A stretch of 64,000 bases of DNA from Syntrophorhabdaceae bacterium (GTDB lineage Bacteria > Desulfobacterota > Syntrophorhabdia > Syntrophorhabdales > Syntrophorhabdaceae), in the NCBI GenBank assembly GCA_036504895.1, contig DASXUJ010000062.1, positions 62,001 through 126,000 on the forward strand, read 5' to 3'. Positions 38,094-48,134 of this stretch are shown piece by piece. A program made the position numbers and the translations under genes. Below the pieces are notes generated by a model. It worked only from the letters and a program-made list of their open reading frames with translations, was not told where the DNA came from and ran no database searches. How positions within the stretch are numbered: position 1 is the first letter of the stretch; each line of letters begins with the position of its first letter.

Positions 38094-38423
38094 TCACGAG
38101 ATTTTGCTGCCGTTGACGATATCCTTGTCCAGGGTAAGGAGTACGACGGAAGATTTATCTTCGGTCGAGGCTGCGAGAAGCATTCCATGAGAGAGTATGC
38201 CCCGCAGCTTTCTCGGTTCGAGATTTGTCACCACTACGATCTTCTTGCCGACCAGCTCTTCTTTTCCATAGAAAGGCTTGATGCCTGCCACGATGGTCCT
38301 TTCTTCGCCTATATCGACAGTCAGCTTGTAGAGCTTGTCAGCCCCCTCCACCTCTTCGCATGATCTGATCTCGGCAACCCGCAAATCCATGGTCTGAAAT
38401 AGATCGAACGTGATATTTTCCAT
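38094..38423 (-). CDS. Stand-alone tRNA-binding OB-fold protein (MetG C-terminal type)
   Basis: The 109-residue protein is a single tRNA-binding domain like the C-terminal part of methionyl-tRNA synthetase: FMDLRVAEI-like start (TMDLRVAEIRSCEEVEGADKL), IVAGIKPFYGKEELVGKKIV, NLEPRKLRGILSHGMLLAA. It could be a trans-acting MetRS subunit or a Trbp111-like tRNA chaperone. The ribosome site GGGAGGAAGG precedes the ATG. It lies 25 nt from the FAH-family gene. Confidence 0.9.
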   Translation of the reverse strand: MENITFDLFQTMDLRVAEIRSCEEVEGADKLYKLTVDIGEERTIVAGIKPFYGKEELVGKKIVVVTNLEPRKLRGILSHGMLLAASTEDKSSVVLLTLDKDIVNGSKIS

Positions 38424-38448
38424 TACCTTCCTCCCATCCGGAAAAATC

Positions 38449-39054
38449 CTATATTATTCTGTTCCTCAGAACTCCGATACCTTCGATCTCCACCTCCACC
38501 TCGTCCCCCCTCGCCATTGGCCCAACCCCCGGCGGCGTGCCAGTGATGATCACATCCCCCGGCAGGAGAGTCATGATATCCGACACGAAGCTCACGATCT
38601 CAAAGACGTTGAAGATCATGTTTTTGGTGTGAGAGTGCTGCCTGATCGCTCCGTTGACTCTGGTCAAAATCTCGCAATTGCCGGGGTCGATGTCCCGAAC
38701 GATGCGGGGCCCCAGGGGGCAGAAGGTATCGAAGGATTTGGCCCTCGTCCACTGTCCGTCTTTTCTCTGCATGTCCCTGGCTGTGACGTCATTCGCGCAG
38801 GTATATCCTGCGATATGCGCGCCCGCCTCTTCACGGGTCACCTTTCTGGTCCTGTCTTTTATCACTATGGCCAATTCCCCTTCATAATGCAGCTCCTCCG
38901 ACTGAGGGGGAAAGACGATCGCTTCTCCGGTCCCTATTACAGAGGTCGAGGGCTTAAGAAAGATAAGCGGATAATCGGGGACCATCATATTGAGCTCTTT
39001 TGCATGATCGTGATAGTTGAGCCCGATAGCGACTATCTTCGTGGGCTGAAACAT
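38449..39054 (-). CDS. Fumarylacetoacetate hydrolase family protein
   Basis: The 201-residue protein has the FAH fold signature: [16 protein letters not shown], metal ligands in [24 protein letters not shown] and [18 protein letters not shown]. Members include acylpyruvases, oxaloacetate tautomerase/decarboxylase and hydroxymuconate isomerases; the substrate cannot be chosen from sequence. The length is that of short single-domain members (YcgM type). Confidence 0.88.
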   Translation of the reverse strand: MFQPTKIVAIGLNYHDHAKELNMMVPDYPLIFLKPSTSVIGTGEAIVFPPQSEELHYEGELAIVIKDRTRKVTREEAGAHIAGYTCANDVTARDMQRKDGQWTRAKSFDTFCPLGPRIVRDIDPGNCEILTRVNGAIRQHSHTKNMIFNVFEIVSFVSDIMTLLPGDVIITGTPPGVGPMARGDEVEVEIEGIGVLRNRII

Positions 39055-39211
39055 CTTACCCTCCTTGAGAAAACTTCAGACTCCCCTTTTTTCGGTCCTT
39101 GCCCCGCCCCCGCGCATGAGAGGACTTAGGACTTCAAAGTGCAGGACTGCAATTATTTTAGGCTGGGAGATGATGGTTTGTAAACCCTTTTCACCCTGAT
39201 ATGGGTCCCTA

Positions 39212-39664
39212 TCATTTCTTTCTCGCCTGATTTATATAAAAAAAGACAAGGATGGCGGCTATCACGACCATGGCGCCGATAAGGAAGAGTGCGGTTTTTT
39301 CCTGACCCAGATAAGTAACCATTTTAAGATATAAAAGCACGCAAAATACCCCCAGTGCCATGAGTGTCAGGGGCGCTGGCCAACGGACCGGCTGTCTTGC
39401 CGGTGAAGGAAGGACGCCTTTCCTGCGAGGAGTATCCGGTGGTACGTCATCAGGGGCGGGATTCTGAGGAAGGGGCTTTAACCTCCTGCCCAGGAACAGA
39501 TAAATGAATACCCCGAAGGGCGCAAAAACAACCACGATCAGCCATAGTATCTTGCTTAACTTCGTGAAGGCGCTTCTGAAGATATCGACGATGGCCCATA
39601 TGGAAAGAACGAGTGAAAAAAAGACAAATATGATGAGTGAAGGGGGCAGGTTTTGGGTTTCCAT
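39212..39664 (-). CDS. PLDc_N-domain membrane protein
   Basis: The 150-residue protein has a PLDc_N-like N terminus: one helix (LIIFVFFSLVLSIWAIVDIF), then KILWLIVVVFAPFGVFIYLFLGRR, as in cardiolipin synthase N-terminal regions, but no phospholipase HKD domain follows. A proline-rich linker and two more hydrophobic helices end the protein. The role is unknown. It has a weak ribosome site. Confidence 0.7.
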   Translation of the reverse strand: METQNLPPSLIIFVFFSLVLSIWAIVDIFRSAFTKLSKILWLIVVVFAPFGVFIYLFLGRRLKPLPQNPAPDDVPPDTPRRKGVLPSPARQPVRWPAPLTLMALGVFCVLLYLKMVTYLGQEKTALFLIGAMVVIAAILVFFYINQARKK

Positions 39665-40012
39665 TATCTGTGCACCTATATGAACCTAAAGGGAACGCTC
39701 AGTCAAGACAATTCTTAGGTCCCCTCTTCGGCGTCTGTTATTTCTGCAAACGACGAAAGCTCGCGCGCTGCGATGGGTCGTCAATACCCCTCCGATCAGG
39801 TCCCGGCTGCTTTGAAACCCAAATATGGCATAAAGGTCGTCACGAAAAACCCCTGATTTGCATCGGCAGTTACGAGTATATCAAACCCCCCGAACATAGT
39901 CAAAGCACCGGGGGCCGTATCATTTCACGGGAGTGGATTCAAGATAAGAACGATTTACACAGACTCTGTCCGGTCGGACAGAGAAGGGATTGCAAAAGAA
40001 AAAGGGCGGGCG
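39665..40012. other. Intergenic stretch with one hairpin
   Basis: No gene is supported in these 348 bp. A hairpin at 39964-39983 (8-9 bp stem, CTCTGTCC paired with GGACAGAG) lies just after the end of the gene at 40013-41014. It lacks a clear T run, so it is at best a weak terminator for that minus-strand gene. Confidence 0.5.
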
Positions 40013-41014
40013 TCAGAGTGCCAGGTCTATCTTCTGTGTGGTACCGACCGTACCATCTTCCCTGAGATAGATACCGGTCTTCTGAATCTTTGCCTCGGTT
40101 TCGTTTCCATCGTCTTTTATTTCAAAAGGAGTAGAAGCGCTTCCCGTATAAAGGGCGCCGATATTCAGCTCAGAGAGCCTCTGCAGGGATTCGCTTTCAC
40201 CGTCGCTCCTCCAGACACTGAGCCTGGCGAACGCTGAATCTCCTTCGTCGATCCAGCCGTTTTTATCCTCATCATACGCTGCAAGCTCTCCATATCCGTC
40301 ACCGCTCGAAGGGCCGAACAGCTCCGATCCGTCATCCACGATGCCGTTTCCGTTCTTATCGATTACCAGAAAACCGCTCGCGCCGCCGGGTACCGGCATC
40401 TCTTCATCGCTACCATCCATATCGATATCGAATTTGATTCTCTTACCCGACAGATCCACCGGACCCAGGCCGAGGTTGACCACCAGGGGGTCTTTGAGTG
40501 CGTCCCCCGCGCGCAGGTCAATGCTCTCCGAGATACTATAGGACCGTTCCATAAGGAGAGAAACGGAGAAGGCATACTCTTTTCCATCCGCCGTGATCGT
40601 GCCTTTTGCGCTGAAGGCCGTCTGTTCCTCTTCGGTATATGTCTCTATCGAGGAATAGGCGAGACCCCACCCTTCCCTTGCATTTGCCTGATCCGTCTGG
40701 GCTTCAGCCCCTGACGGGCCGCGACCTTTTCCGTCTTTACCGGGAACCAGGATCTTGATATCCTTTCCCGTAAGATTTGCGATGAGCCGGGCAAGAACGT
40801 AATATCTCGGCTCGATATAAGGGTCTGCATCGCTGACCTTCTTCTTTGAAGAGGATCTCGAAAGCTCCAGGCCTGTGGGTGAAAGTATTGCTTCATCCCC
40901 GTTCTCCGCGAGCGCGCTCCGGTTATCCCAGAAATGAAGGTCCTCCGTCTTTTCGTAAACCTTGGAGAGGCGATGGTCCGAAGAAAATGTTATGGAAGAT
41001 TGGCTCACCCTCAT
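40013..41014 (-). CDS. Protein with EF-hand-like calcium loops, unknown function
   Basis: The 333-residue protein has no signal peptide. Three Asp-rich loops resemble EF-hand/dockerin calcium sites: DIDMDGSDEE, DKNGNGIVDDGSELFG and DEDKNGWIDEGDSAFARL. The G-ELFG...YGELAAYDEDKNGWI..D..F..L.VW arrangement also appears in large secreted RTX-like proteins, here as a stand-alone. The N-terminal third is Ser-rich. The C terminus contains EIKDDGNETEAKIQ and IYLREDGT. No signal or type I secretion genes are nearby. Confidence 0.7.
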   Translation of the reverse strand: MRVSQSSITFSSDHRLSKVYEKTEDLHFWDNRSALAENGDEAILSPTGLELSRSSSKKKVSDADPYIEPRYYVLARLIANLTGKDIKILVPGKDGKGRGPSGAEAQTDQANAREGWGLAYSSIETYTEEEQTAFSAKGTITADGKEYAFSVSLLMERSYSISESIDLRAGDALKDPLVVNLGLGPVDLSGKRIKFDIDMDGSDEEMPVPGGASGFLVIDKNGNGIVDDGSELFGPSSGDGYGELAAYDEDKNGWIDEGDSAFARLSVWRSDGESESLQRLSELNIGALYTGSASTPFEIKDDGNETEAKIQKTGIYLREDGTVGTTQKIDLAL

Positions 41015-41088
41015 AATGGGGTTATCGCCATAACAGGGATAAACTTAAGTTATTTCTCCTATTCCATAAGACCGCTGCTGATTCCCTT

Positions 41089-41667
41089 CTATTCCGAAAG
41101 CACGAAAATCCCGGTCTGGGCAAAGAGATTGGGAAAAAGGCTTACCCTCCCCTTCTTCCCCAGATAAATTGCCCTTTCGATTCTGATGGCCCTCTTCCTG
41201 CAAAAATCGGTGAAGTCGGTGAGGCTCAGGAAGTGCAGATTGGGTGTATCGTACCATTCATAGGGAAGGGACGGGGTGACGGGCACTCTGCCATCGAAAA
41301 AGATCTGCATTCTCGATTTAATATACGCAAAGTTGGGGATCCCCACAATCACTTTCCTCCCCACCCGAAGCGCCTCTTCGAGCACGGTGGCCGGTTTCCT
41401 GACCTGCTGGATGGATTGATTGAGAATCACATAATCGAATGATTTATCCGAATATTCGGGGAGCCCGGTATCGATATCATCCTGAAATACGCTGAGACCG
41501 CGGGCCACGCAGGCAAATATCGCCTTATCGTCAATTTCTATTCCCTGGGCTTTTATCTTTTTTCCTTTTACAAGCAGGAAGAGGAGGTCGCCGTTTCCAC
41601 ACCCGAGATCGAGGACTGAAGATCCTTCCTCCACAATCTGAAGGATCGCCTCATGGTCGGGGCTCAT
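41089..41667 (-). CDS. metW: MetW, methyltransferase-like methionine biosynthesis protein
   Basis: The 192-residue protein has the SAM-binding signature [15 protein letters not shown] and the MetW motifs [17 protein letters not shown] and [12 protein letters not shown]. MetW accompanies MetX in many proteobacteria and is thought to assist or activate homoserine acetylation/succinylation. It overlaps the metX stop by 4 nt. It is the last gene of the cysK-metW operon. Confidence 0.93.
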   Translation of the reverse strand: MSPDHEAILQIVEEGSSVLDLGCGNGDLLFLLVKGKKIKAQGIEIDDKAIFACVARGLSVFQDDIDTGLPEYSDKSFDYVILNQSIQQVRKPATVLEEALRVGRKVIVGIPNFAYIKSRMQIFFDGRVPVTPSLPYEWYDTPNLHFLSLTDFTDFCRKRAIRIERAIYLGKKGRVSLFPNLFAQTGIFVLSE

Positions 41668-42785
41668 ACCTGCTGCCCTGCCCTGGCGAGAAAATGGGTG
41701 ATGAGATGGCTCTGCTCCGATACCTCGACGAGGAACGCGTCATGGCCGTAGGTGGAATTGAGCTCGCAATAGATCGCCTCTACCCCGGCCTTCTTGCATG
41801 CCCGTGCGATCTCCTGGGACTGATAGGAAGGATAAAGCCAGTCGGATTTGAAGGCGATGATGAGAAATCGGGCGTTTATGCCTTTCAGCAAGTTGTGGAG
41901 GCCCTGGCCGTTCGAAAGGTCGAAATAATCTATGGCTTTCGTGACATAAAGATAGGAATTCGGGTCAAAGCGTTTGATGAAGTTATCTCCCCTGTAATGA
42001 AGGTACCCTTCCACCTCGAAATCTGCCCCGAACTTGAGGGGCTGCTTTTCTTCCCTGAACCTCCTCCCGAATTTTTCGTTCATCGACTCATCACTCATGT
42101 AGGTGATGTGCCCCACCATTCTGGCCACACTCAAGCCCTTTACCGGAAGCCGGCGGCCGTAATATTCCCCTCCGTTCCAATGGGGGTCCGCCATGATCGC
42201 CTGCCTGCCCACTTCGTTGAATGCAATCTGCTGAGGCGAATGGACCGCGGTAGTGGCGATGGGTATGGCGGATCGTATTTTATCGGGGTGGGCGACGGCC
42301 CATTGGAGGACCTGCATGCCTCCCATGGAGCCGCCCGCCACGGACAGGAGCCTCTTTATCCCGAGGTGCTCCGTCAGACGGACCTGGGCGTTTACCATAT
42401 CCCCAATGGTGACAATGGGGAATTCAAGCCCATAGGGCCTTCCTGTCTTGGGATTCGGCGATGACGGGCCTGTCGAGCCCCGGCAACCTCCGATCACGTT
42501 GGAACAGACCACAAAATACCGGTTTGTGTCAAAGGCCTTCCCGGGACCGATCATATTGTCCCACCAGCCGGGGTTTTTGTCGCCTTTGTGAAATCCCGCG
42601 GCGTGGGCATCGCCGGTCAGCGCGTGGGTAATGAGGACCGCATTCGATCTGTCCTCATTGAGCGCCCCATAGGTCTCATACTCGAGGGTGACGGGACCGA
42701 GCACCTCTCCACTCTCGAGCTTAAGCTCGGCAAAGGTAAAGTGCTCCGGCTCCACAAGCCCTATGCTCCCGTCACGGGTCGTCAC
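41664..42785 (-). CDS. metX: Homoserine O-acetyltransferase (or O-succinyltransferase) MetX
   Basis: MetX activates homoserine with an acyl-CoA. The 373-residue alpha/beta hydrolase shows the nucleophile elbow [15 protein letters not shown] and the catalytic His in [20 protein letters not shown] and [14 protein letters not shown] are family motifs. The acyl donor, acetyl- or succinyl-CoA, cannot be set with confidence by eye. It sits 3 nt after metY and overlaps metW. Confidence 0.94.
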   Translation of the reverse strand: MTTRDGSIGLVEPEHFTFAELKLESGEVLGPVTLEYETYGALNEDRSNAVLITHALTGDAHAAGFHKGDKNPGWWDNMIGPGKAFDTNRYFVVCSNVIGGCRGSTGPSSPNPKTGRPYGLEFPIVTIGDMVNAQVRLTEHLGIKRLLSVAGGSMGGMQVLQWAVAHPDKIRSAIPIATTAVHSPQQIAFNEVGRQAIMADPHWNGGEYYGRRLPVKGLSVARMVGHITYMSDESMNEKFGRRFREEKQPLKFGADFEVEGYLHYRGDNFIKRFDPNSYLYVTKAIDYFDLSNGQGLHNLLKGINARFLIIAFKSDWLYPSYQSQEIARACKKAGVEAIYCELNSTYGHDAFLVEVSEQSHLITHFLARAGQQV

Positions 42786-42788
42786 GAA

Positions 42789-44087
<1,299 letters not shown>

Positions 44088-44099
44088 TTAGGCCTCCCC

Positions 44100-44546
44100 T
44101 TATATGTAATACATGCCGCATTCAGCCCCGCCCTTGGCGTTTTCCATGGCAACGATATCCTCGAGCGTATAGCTTGCGAGCACCTCTTCGATTTTACTGC
44201 TCAACTCTCCCCAGATGTCTCTCGTGGAGCAGGCCCCCGACTTCGCGCACGTCCCGGGATCTTTCACGCAGTCTACCAGGCTAAAAGGTCCTTCCAAAAC
44301 CGTGATAATTTCCGAGAGCCTGATCTGACCCTCAGGCTTGTTGAGAAGGTAGCCGCCTTTTCTTCCCCGTATGGTTCGCACCAAGCCTCCCCGCTGAAGC
44401 TGGGTCGCGATCTGCTCAAGGTACTTATCCGAGATCTCCTGTCTTTTTGCAATCTCCGACAGGAAGACGGGCAGCCCGCTCTTGCCGTGTATCGCGAGAT
44501 CGATAAGCGCCCTGAGGCCGTATCTGCCTTTCGTTGAAATCTTCAT
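44100..44546 (-). CDS. Rrf2-family transcriptional regulator
   Basis: The 148-residue protein has the Rrf2 winged helix (KISTKGRYGLRALIDLA; SEIAKRQEISDKYLEQI; GLVRTIRGRKGGYLL) and a three-Cys cluster CVKDPGTCAKSGAC similar to the Fe-S site of IscR. It may sense Fe-S or O-acetylserine/cysteine status as CymR does. It lies between cysK and metY, so it probably autoregulates this operon from the promoter at 45642-45670. I start at the ATG at 44546 (TTG/ATG alternatives lie 9 nt upstream). Confidence 0.9.
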   Translation of the reverse strand: MKISTKGRYGLRALIDLAIHGKSGLPVFLSEIAKRQEISDKYLEQIATQLQRGGLVRTIRGRKGGYLLNKPEGQIRLSEIITVLEGPFSLVDCVKDPGTCAKSGACSTRDIWGELSSKIEEVLASYTLEDIVAMENAKGGAECGMYYI

Positions 44547-44566
44547 AATCCCCACACCTCAAACCG

Positions 44567-45562
44567 TTATATCAGACCGCTTGATGCGGTTGCACTCTCA
44601 ACGCCGGAAAACATGCCCTCAAAGAGTGGGGTGGAAAGATAGCGCTCCCCCGCATCCGGCAGGATGACGACTATTGTTTTCCCCGCACTGCCTGGTTCCC
44701 TGGCGATCCGGACCGCAACTGCGGCGGCTGCGCCACAGGAAATACCGGAGAGAATGCCTTCCTCGCGCGCAAGGCGGCGCGACATCTCCATCGCCTCATC
44801 GTTCGTCACCTGTTCGATCCTGTCCACGAGCTCGAGGTCGAGTACCTTAGGCACGAAGCCTGCGCCGATACCCTGGATCTTGTGGGGACCCGGCTTCAAG
44901 GGCTCTCCATTCTTCGTTTGGGTGAGGACCGGCGAGTGGGTAGGCTCAACAGCCACGGATATGATCTTCTTCCCTTTGGTTTTTTTGAAATAGCGGCTTA
45001 CCCCCGTAATGGTGCCGCCCGTGCCCACGCCCGATACAAGGATATCCATGGCGCCGTCGGTGTCGTTCCATATTTCCACCGCGGTAGTCGTCTCATGGAT
45101 GGCGGGATTTGCAGGGTTCTCGAATTGCTGAGGCATAAAATAGCGGGACGGATCGCTCGCCGCCACTTCCGTCGCCTTTTCTATTGCCCCTTTCATGCCT
45201 TTTGCCGCATCGGTGAGGATCAGGTTCGCCCCGAAGGCCTTGAGAATCTTCCTGCGCTCGATGCTCATCGTTTCCGGCATGGTAAGGACGATCCCGTATC
45301 CGCGGGCTGCCGCCACATACGCGAGAGCAATTCCCGTATTGCCCGATGTAGGTTCGATGATCGTCATACCGGGTTTAAGTACCCCTCTCTTCTCCGCGTC
45401 CCACACCATGGCCGCCCCGATCCTGCACTTCACGGAATATGCCGGGTTCCTGCCTTCCACCTTGCCGAGAACCGTCGCCTTCGCGCCGTCAACTATCTTG
45501 TTGAGGCGGATGAGAGGCGAGTTGCCTATGGAATAAGAATTATCGTCGAAAATCCTTCCCAT
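44567..45562 (-). CDS. cysK: Cysteine synthase A
   Basis: CysK makes cysteine from O-acetylserine and sulfide. The 331 residues have the PLP lysine in [31 protein letters not shown], and [16 protein letters not shown]. An AAAGGAGGAG ribosome site precedes the ATG. It is the first gene of the operon and has a leader of about 70 nt. Confidence 0.96.
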   Translation of the reverse strand: MGRIFDDNSYSIGNSPLIRLNKIVDGAKATVLGKVEGRNPAYSVKCRIGAAMVWDAEKRGVLKPGMTIIEPTSGNTGIALAYVAAARGYGIVLTMPETMSIERRKILKAFGANLILTDAAKGMKGAIEKATEVAASDPSRYFMPQQFENPANPAIHETTTAVEIWNDTDGAMDILVSGVGTGGTITGVSRYFKKTKGKKIISVAVEPTHSPVLTQTKNGEPLKPGPHKIQGIGAGFVPKVLDLELVDRIEQVTNDEAMEMSRRLAREEGILSGISCGAAAAVAVRIAREPGSAGKTIVVILPDAGERYLSTPLFEGMFSGVESATASSGLI

Positions 45563-45641
45563 ATCACTCCTCCTTTTTGTGGTACTATATGTAATATATA
45601 TTTTCTTTATCTTTTTTAAAGTCTACTATGTACCTAGATCA

Positions 45642-45670
45642 AGTATACTTTAAGTGAGAAAGTCTGTCAA
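45642..45670 (-). promoter_or_regulatory. Near-consensus promoter of the cysK-rrf2-metY-metX-metW operon
   Basis: Minus-strand TTGACA (45665-45670), 17-nt spacer, TATACT (45642-45647). The -10 box is inside the perfect palindrome AAGTATACTT, a possible operator for the Rrf2 protein of this operon. Confidence 0.85.
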
Positions 45671-45713
45671 GATTAATTATAACAAAATCAACGGAATCGG
45701 GTACCACGAGGAA

Positions 45714-45737
45714 TGAAAAAGGGGTCTTGACGACCCC
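45714..45737 (-). terminator. Rho-independent terminator after the Sec-ThiF operon
   Basis: On the minus strand a GGGGTC/GACCCC hairpin with a 5-nt loop is followed by a run of five T. It closes the transcript of the two genes at 45785-47340, before the cysK promoter. Confidence 0.75.
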
Positions 45738-45784
45738 CTGAATGTGTCCTTATTCCGATTTCCTTCCTTTGGAGCCGCTATTGA

Positions 45785-46141
45785 TCATCCCCCGGAGAGC
45801 ATACTGAATCGAGGCGCCTCCAGCATTTCTATCTCCTCGACGCCCTTCTCCTGGTTCCTGTGGAGAAGCGAAACCAACGCCTCATAGCTGTGGATCTGCC
45901 ACCCATTGACTACCCGCCAGATATTCGGGTCCTTCCAGTCCCACGCCTGCGCTTCTTCAATATTGACGATCTTTTTCTCTTTCGTCTCACCATCGAATAC
46001 CCGTAATCGTATGGTCAGCTCCTTCGCATCGATAACCGCGCCATTCGAGCTTTCACCAAACACCACGGCGGATGCCATTTTGAGGTCGTCTCCCTCATCC
46101 GCCGCATTGGCGCCAAAAAAACTATCCCTGATTTCTGCCAT
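45785..46141 (-). CDS. Conserved-looking hypothetical protein downstream of the Sec-ThiF gene
   Basis: The 118-residue acidic protein has no signal, no Cys and no family I recognise. It has a predicted beta-rich centre (AVIDAKELTIRLRVFDGETK) and an aromatic stretch (AWDWKDPNIWRVVNGWQ). A strong GGAGG site precedes the ATG. It is 53 nt from the true end of the Sec-ThiF gene and shares its terminator, so it may be a partner or substrate-presenting protein of that enzyme. Confidence 0.65.
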   Translation of the reverse strand: MAEIRDSFFGANAADEGDDLKMASAVVFGESSNGAVIDAKELTIRLRVFDGETKEKKIVNIEEAQAWDWKDPNIWRVVNGWQIHSYEALVSLLHRNQEKGVEEIEMLEAPRFSMLSGG

Positions 46142-46194
46142 TCCTATTCCTCCAAAATCATTTATTCGCAGCTCGTAGAAGCGCGTTTTCTCAG

Positions 46195-47340
46195 TTATAA
46201 AAGGGCCTCGGGAACGTCGCCCTTCATGAGTCCTTTGATGACAGGGGTCTCACCGCACAGGGGGCACTGGGCATTTATTCCCGTCTCCATAAGGCTGACG
46301 GAGAGCCTCAGGGCATTCATGACAAAAAATTTACCTATCATGGGTGTGCCGATCCCGAGAATCAGCTTTAAAACCTCGGTAGCCTGAACCAGGCCAACCT
46401 GTCCCGGGACAACGCCCAGGACGCCTGCCTCACTTCAGGTAGGTGTGAGGTGGCGCGGAGGTGGGGTGGGAAAAAGGCACCTCAGGCAGGGGCCTCCTTT
46501 CTTCGGCCAGAATACGCCTGCCTGGCCGTCGAAGCCTACCGCCCCGCCGAATACATAGGGTTTTCCAGCAAAATAACATGCGTCATTGAGGAGGAACTTC
46601 GTATCGAGGTTGTCGGTAGCATCCATGACGATGTCGAAGGCTTCAATAATTTCAGAGGCATTCTCCCGGGTCAGGCGGCCCCTGTAGGGGATCACCTTTA
46701 CATCCGGGTTAATCTCTTCTATGAAATCCACGGCCGAGTCGACCTTGAGCCTCCCTATGTCGCCCGTTCCATGGATTACCTGGCGGTTGAGGTTCGAGAG
46801 GTCTACCCGGTCGAAATCGACGATGCCCAATGTGCCTACGCCCGCTGCGGCAAGGTAGGGCAGAGCGGAAGATGCAAGACCCCCCGCGCCCACTACAAGG
46901 ACTTTGGCATTCAAAAGTTTAAGCTGCCCCTCTTCACCGATCTCTTTGAGGAGCATATTCCTGCTATAGCGGTTCAACTGGTGGACCGTAAGCCTGCCAT
47001 CCGATATGATCTCACCCCCCCTGCTCAACCACGCATCGTAACCTCCCGCCAGAGAGCGGGCATTGGCAAAACCCATTTCTCTCAGTTTTGCGGCGACGGA
47101 GATCGATCGGTCGCCTACCGCGCAATAGACTATGATCGGCGTTGAGGGGTCCGGAGAAAGTTTATTCCATTCCCCTTCGATGAGACCGGGGGCAATAAAG
47201 CGAGCCCCCCTGATGTAGCCGAGGTAAATTTCCCTGCTGCCCCGTATATCGATCGGTATTGTCCTGCTATCGCGGGCAAGCAACTCCCTTGCATCCTCGA
47301 CCGTGATTTCCTGTTCCGGGGGAACTACCGGTTTTTCCAT
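46195..47340 (-). CDS. Rhodanese-ThiF/MoeB fusion with in-frame TGA read as selenocysteine
   Basis: The 381-residue product would be a sulfur-carrier adenylyltransferase. Residues 10-115 form a rhodanese domain with loop CAVGDRS (Cys73). Residues 120-381 form the ThiF/MoeB domain: VVGAGGLASSALPYL, DFDRVDLSNLNRQ, adenylation Asp243 in DATDN, and zinc pairs CLRC (285/288) and CPLC (near 361). Codon 302 is TGA (46435-46437), between HLTPT and SEAGVLGVVPG, exactly where MoeB/ThiF have Cys (E. coli MoeB Cys187, ThiF Cys184). The second zinc pair lies after the TGA. A bSECIS-like hairpin follows. I start at the ATG at 47340; ATGs at 47349 and 47412 are alternatives. A cysteine-to-stop pseudogene is the other reading, less likely given intact downstream coding. 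Confidence 0.85.
46401..46422 (-). promoter_or_regulatory. Candidate bacterial SECIS element
   Basis: Thirteen nt after the TGA, an 8-bp stem (GTCCTGGG with CCCGGGAC, one T-G pair) closes a 6-nt loop CGTTGT. The loop's second base is G, at +22 from the TGA, which fits the usual bSECIS rule (G among the first two loop bases, 16-37 nt downstream). Confidence 0.75.
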
Positions 47341-47532
47341 GTCTCTCATCCTATTATGCCGGAATTGACGCTGTCGGTAGATACCAGGTCTTTTCCGTAT
47401 GAATTTGCTCATCGTATGTGACTTAAAGCGATGTAAACGGCCGAACCACCAAAAGAAATCGTTCCTTCGCGCCGCAATTTATGAGGAAGATCTTCCCGAA
47501 CCTCCCGTCCATTTGCGCGCACACCGCCTATG

Positions 47533-47561
47533 TATATACCAATTCTTCATATTAGTGTCAA
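47533..47561 (-). promoter_or_regulatory. Consensus-like promoter of the Sec-ThiF operon
   Basis: Minus-strand TTGACA (47556-47561), 17-nt spacer, TATATA (47533-47538). The leader before the ATG at 47340 would be about 185 nt and includes a possible 29-codon small frame. Confidence 0.75.
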
Positions 47562-47570
47562 CTAACACTA
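47553..47570. promoter_or_regulatory. Inverted repeat overlapping the Sec-ThiF -35 box, possible operator
   Basis: TAGTGT and ACACTA are perfect inverted copies separated by 6 nt. The repeat covers the -35 box of the promoter at 47533-47561, so a bound repressor would block it. The cognate regulator is unknown. Confidence 0.5.
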
Positions 47571-47743
47571 TCACAGTACTATGGTTTAATTTGAATCCAG
47601 AGTGTCGAGCGGGCGGAGCCTGAAATAATTTATTCCATCGGAACAAATTTCATAAAATGGAGGCATCCTGTGATAGAATAAGACGAAAGTTCTAATGCAA
47701 AGTCGCCCTCGGGGTGACGAATTATTCAATGAGGAGGAGTCCT

Positions 47744-48001
47744 ATGGCGCAAAGATGTGTGCTTGGTCTGCTGGTCACCAACAGGGTGGAAAATGTTCCC
47801 GAGGTCCAAAGAGTCCTTACCGAGTATGGCTGCAATATCAAATCGAGGATCGGTCTTCATGAAGTGAATGAAAACCTTTGCTCTCCCGCCGGACTTATTC
47901 TACTGGAATTATACGGCGCCGAGGCTTCTTATGCGCAGGTAGAATCGGCGCTCAGGCAGATAAAGGGGCTTCAGGTCCAGAAGATGGTATTCGAATCCTA
48001 G
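47744..48001 (+). CDS. TM1266-like small ACT/NikR-fold protein
   Basis: The 85-residue protein (AQRCVLGLLVTNRVENVPEVQ, then LTEYGCNIKSRIGLHEVNEN and LRQIKGLQVQKMVFE) resembles the TM1266 family, often labelled iron-only hydrogenase system putative regulator. The ATG at 47744 has a strong GGAGG site 7 nt upstream; a GTG 30 nt earlier is a poorer start. No hydrogenase gene is in the window. It is divergent from the Sec-ThiF operon. Confidence 0.75.
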   Translation: MAQRCVLGLLVTNRVENVPEVQRVLTEYGCNIKSRIGLHEVNENLCSPAGLILLELYGAEASYAQVESALRQIKGLQVQKMVFES

Positions 48002-48134
48002 GATGAGGTAAGAACCGACAGGCTTTCCGGTAGCCATAGGGGGCCGTAAATTAAGGATTTGGAAAGCTTGGAAGGACTCGCTGACGGGACCGTGGATGCA
48101 AACCCGCCGAGCAGCAGGGTCTTGCCCGAATGAG

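Noticed and set aside
39700-39860. Possible c-di-GMP (GEMM) riboswitch because of a GCAAACGACGAAAGC stretch
   Set aside because: The conserved second half (ACGCAAAGCC with the receptor) is missing and no suitable gene follows.
39637-40065. 142-codon plus-strand frame in the intergenic region near 39.8 kb
   Set aside because: Composition unlike the neighbours, no ribosome site, and it overlaps the ends of two better genes.
46435-46437. Taking the TGA as a true stop that leaves a 301-residue truncated ThiF
   Set aside because: The downstream frame is intact to a TAA, restores the second zinc site, and the stop codon sits exactly at a conserved Cys with a SECIS-like hairpin after it.
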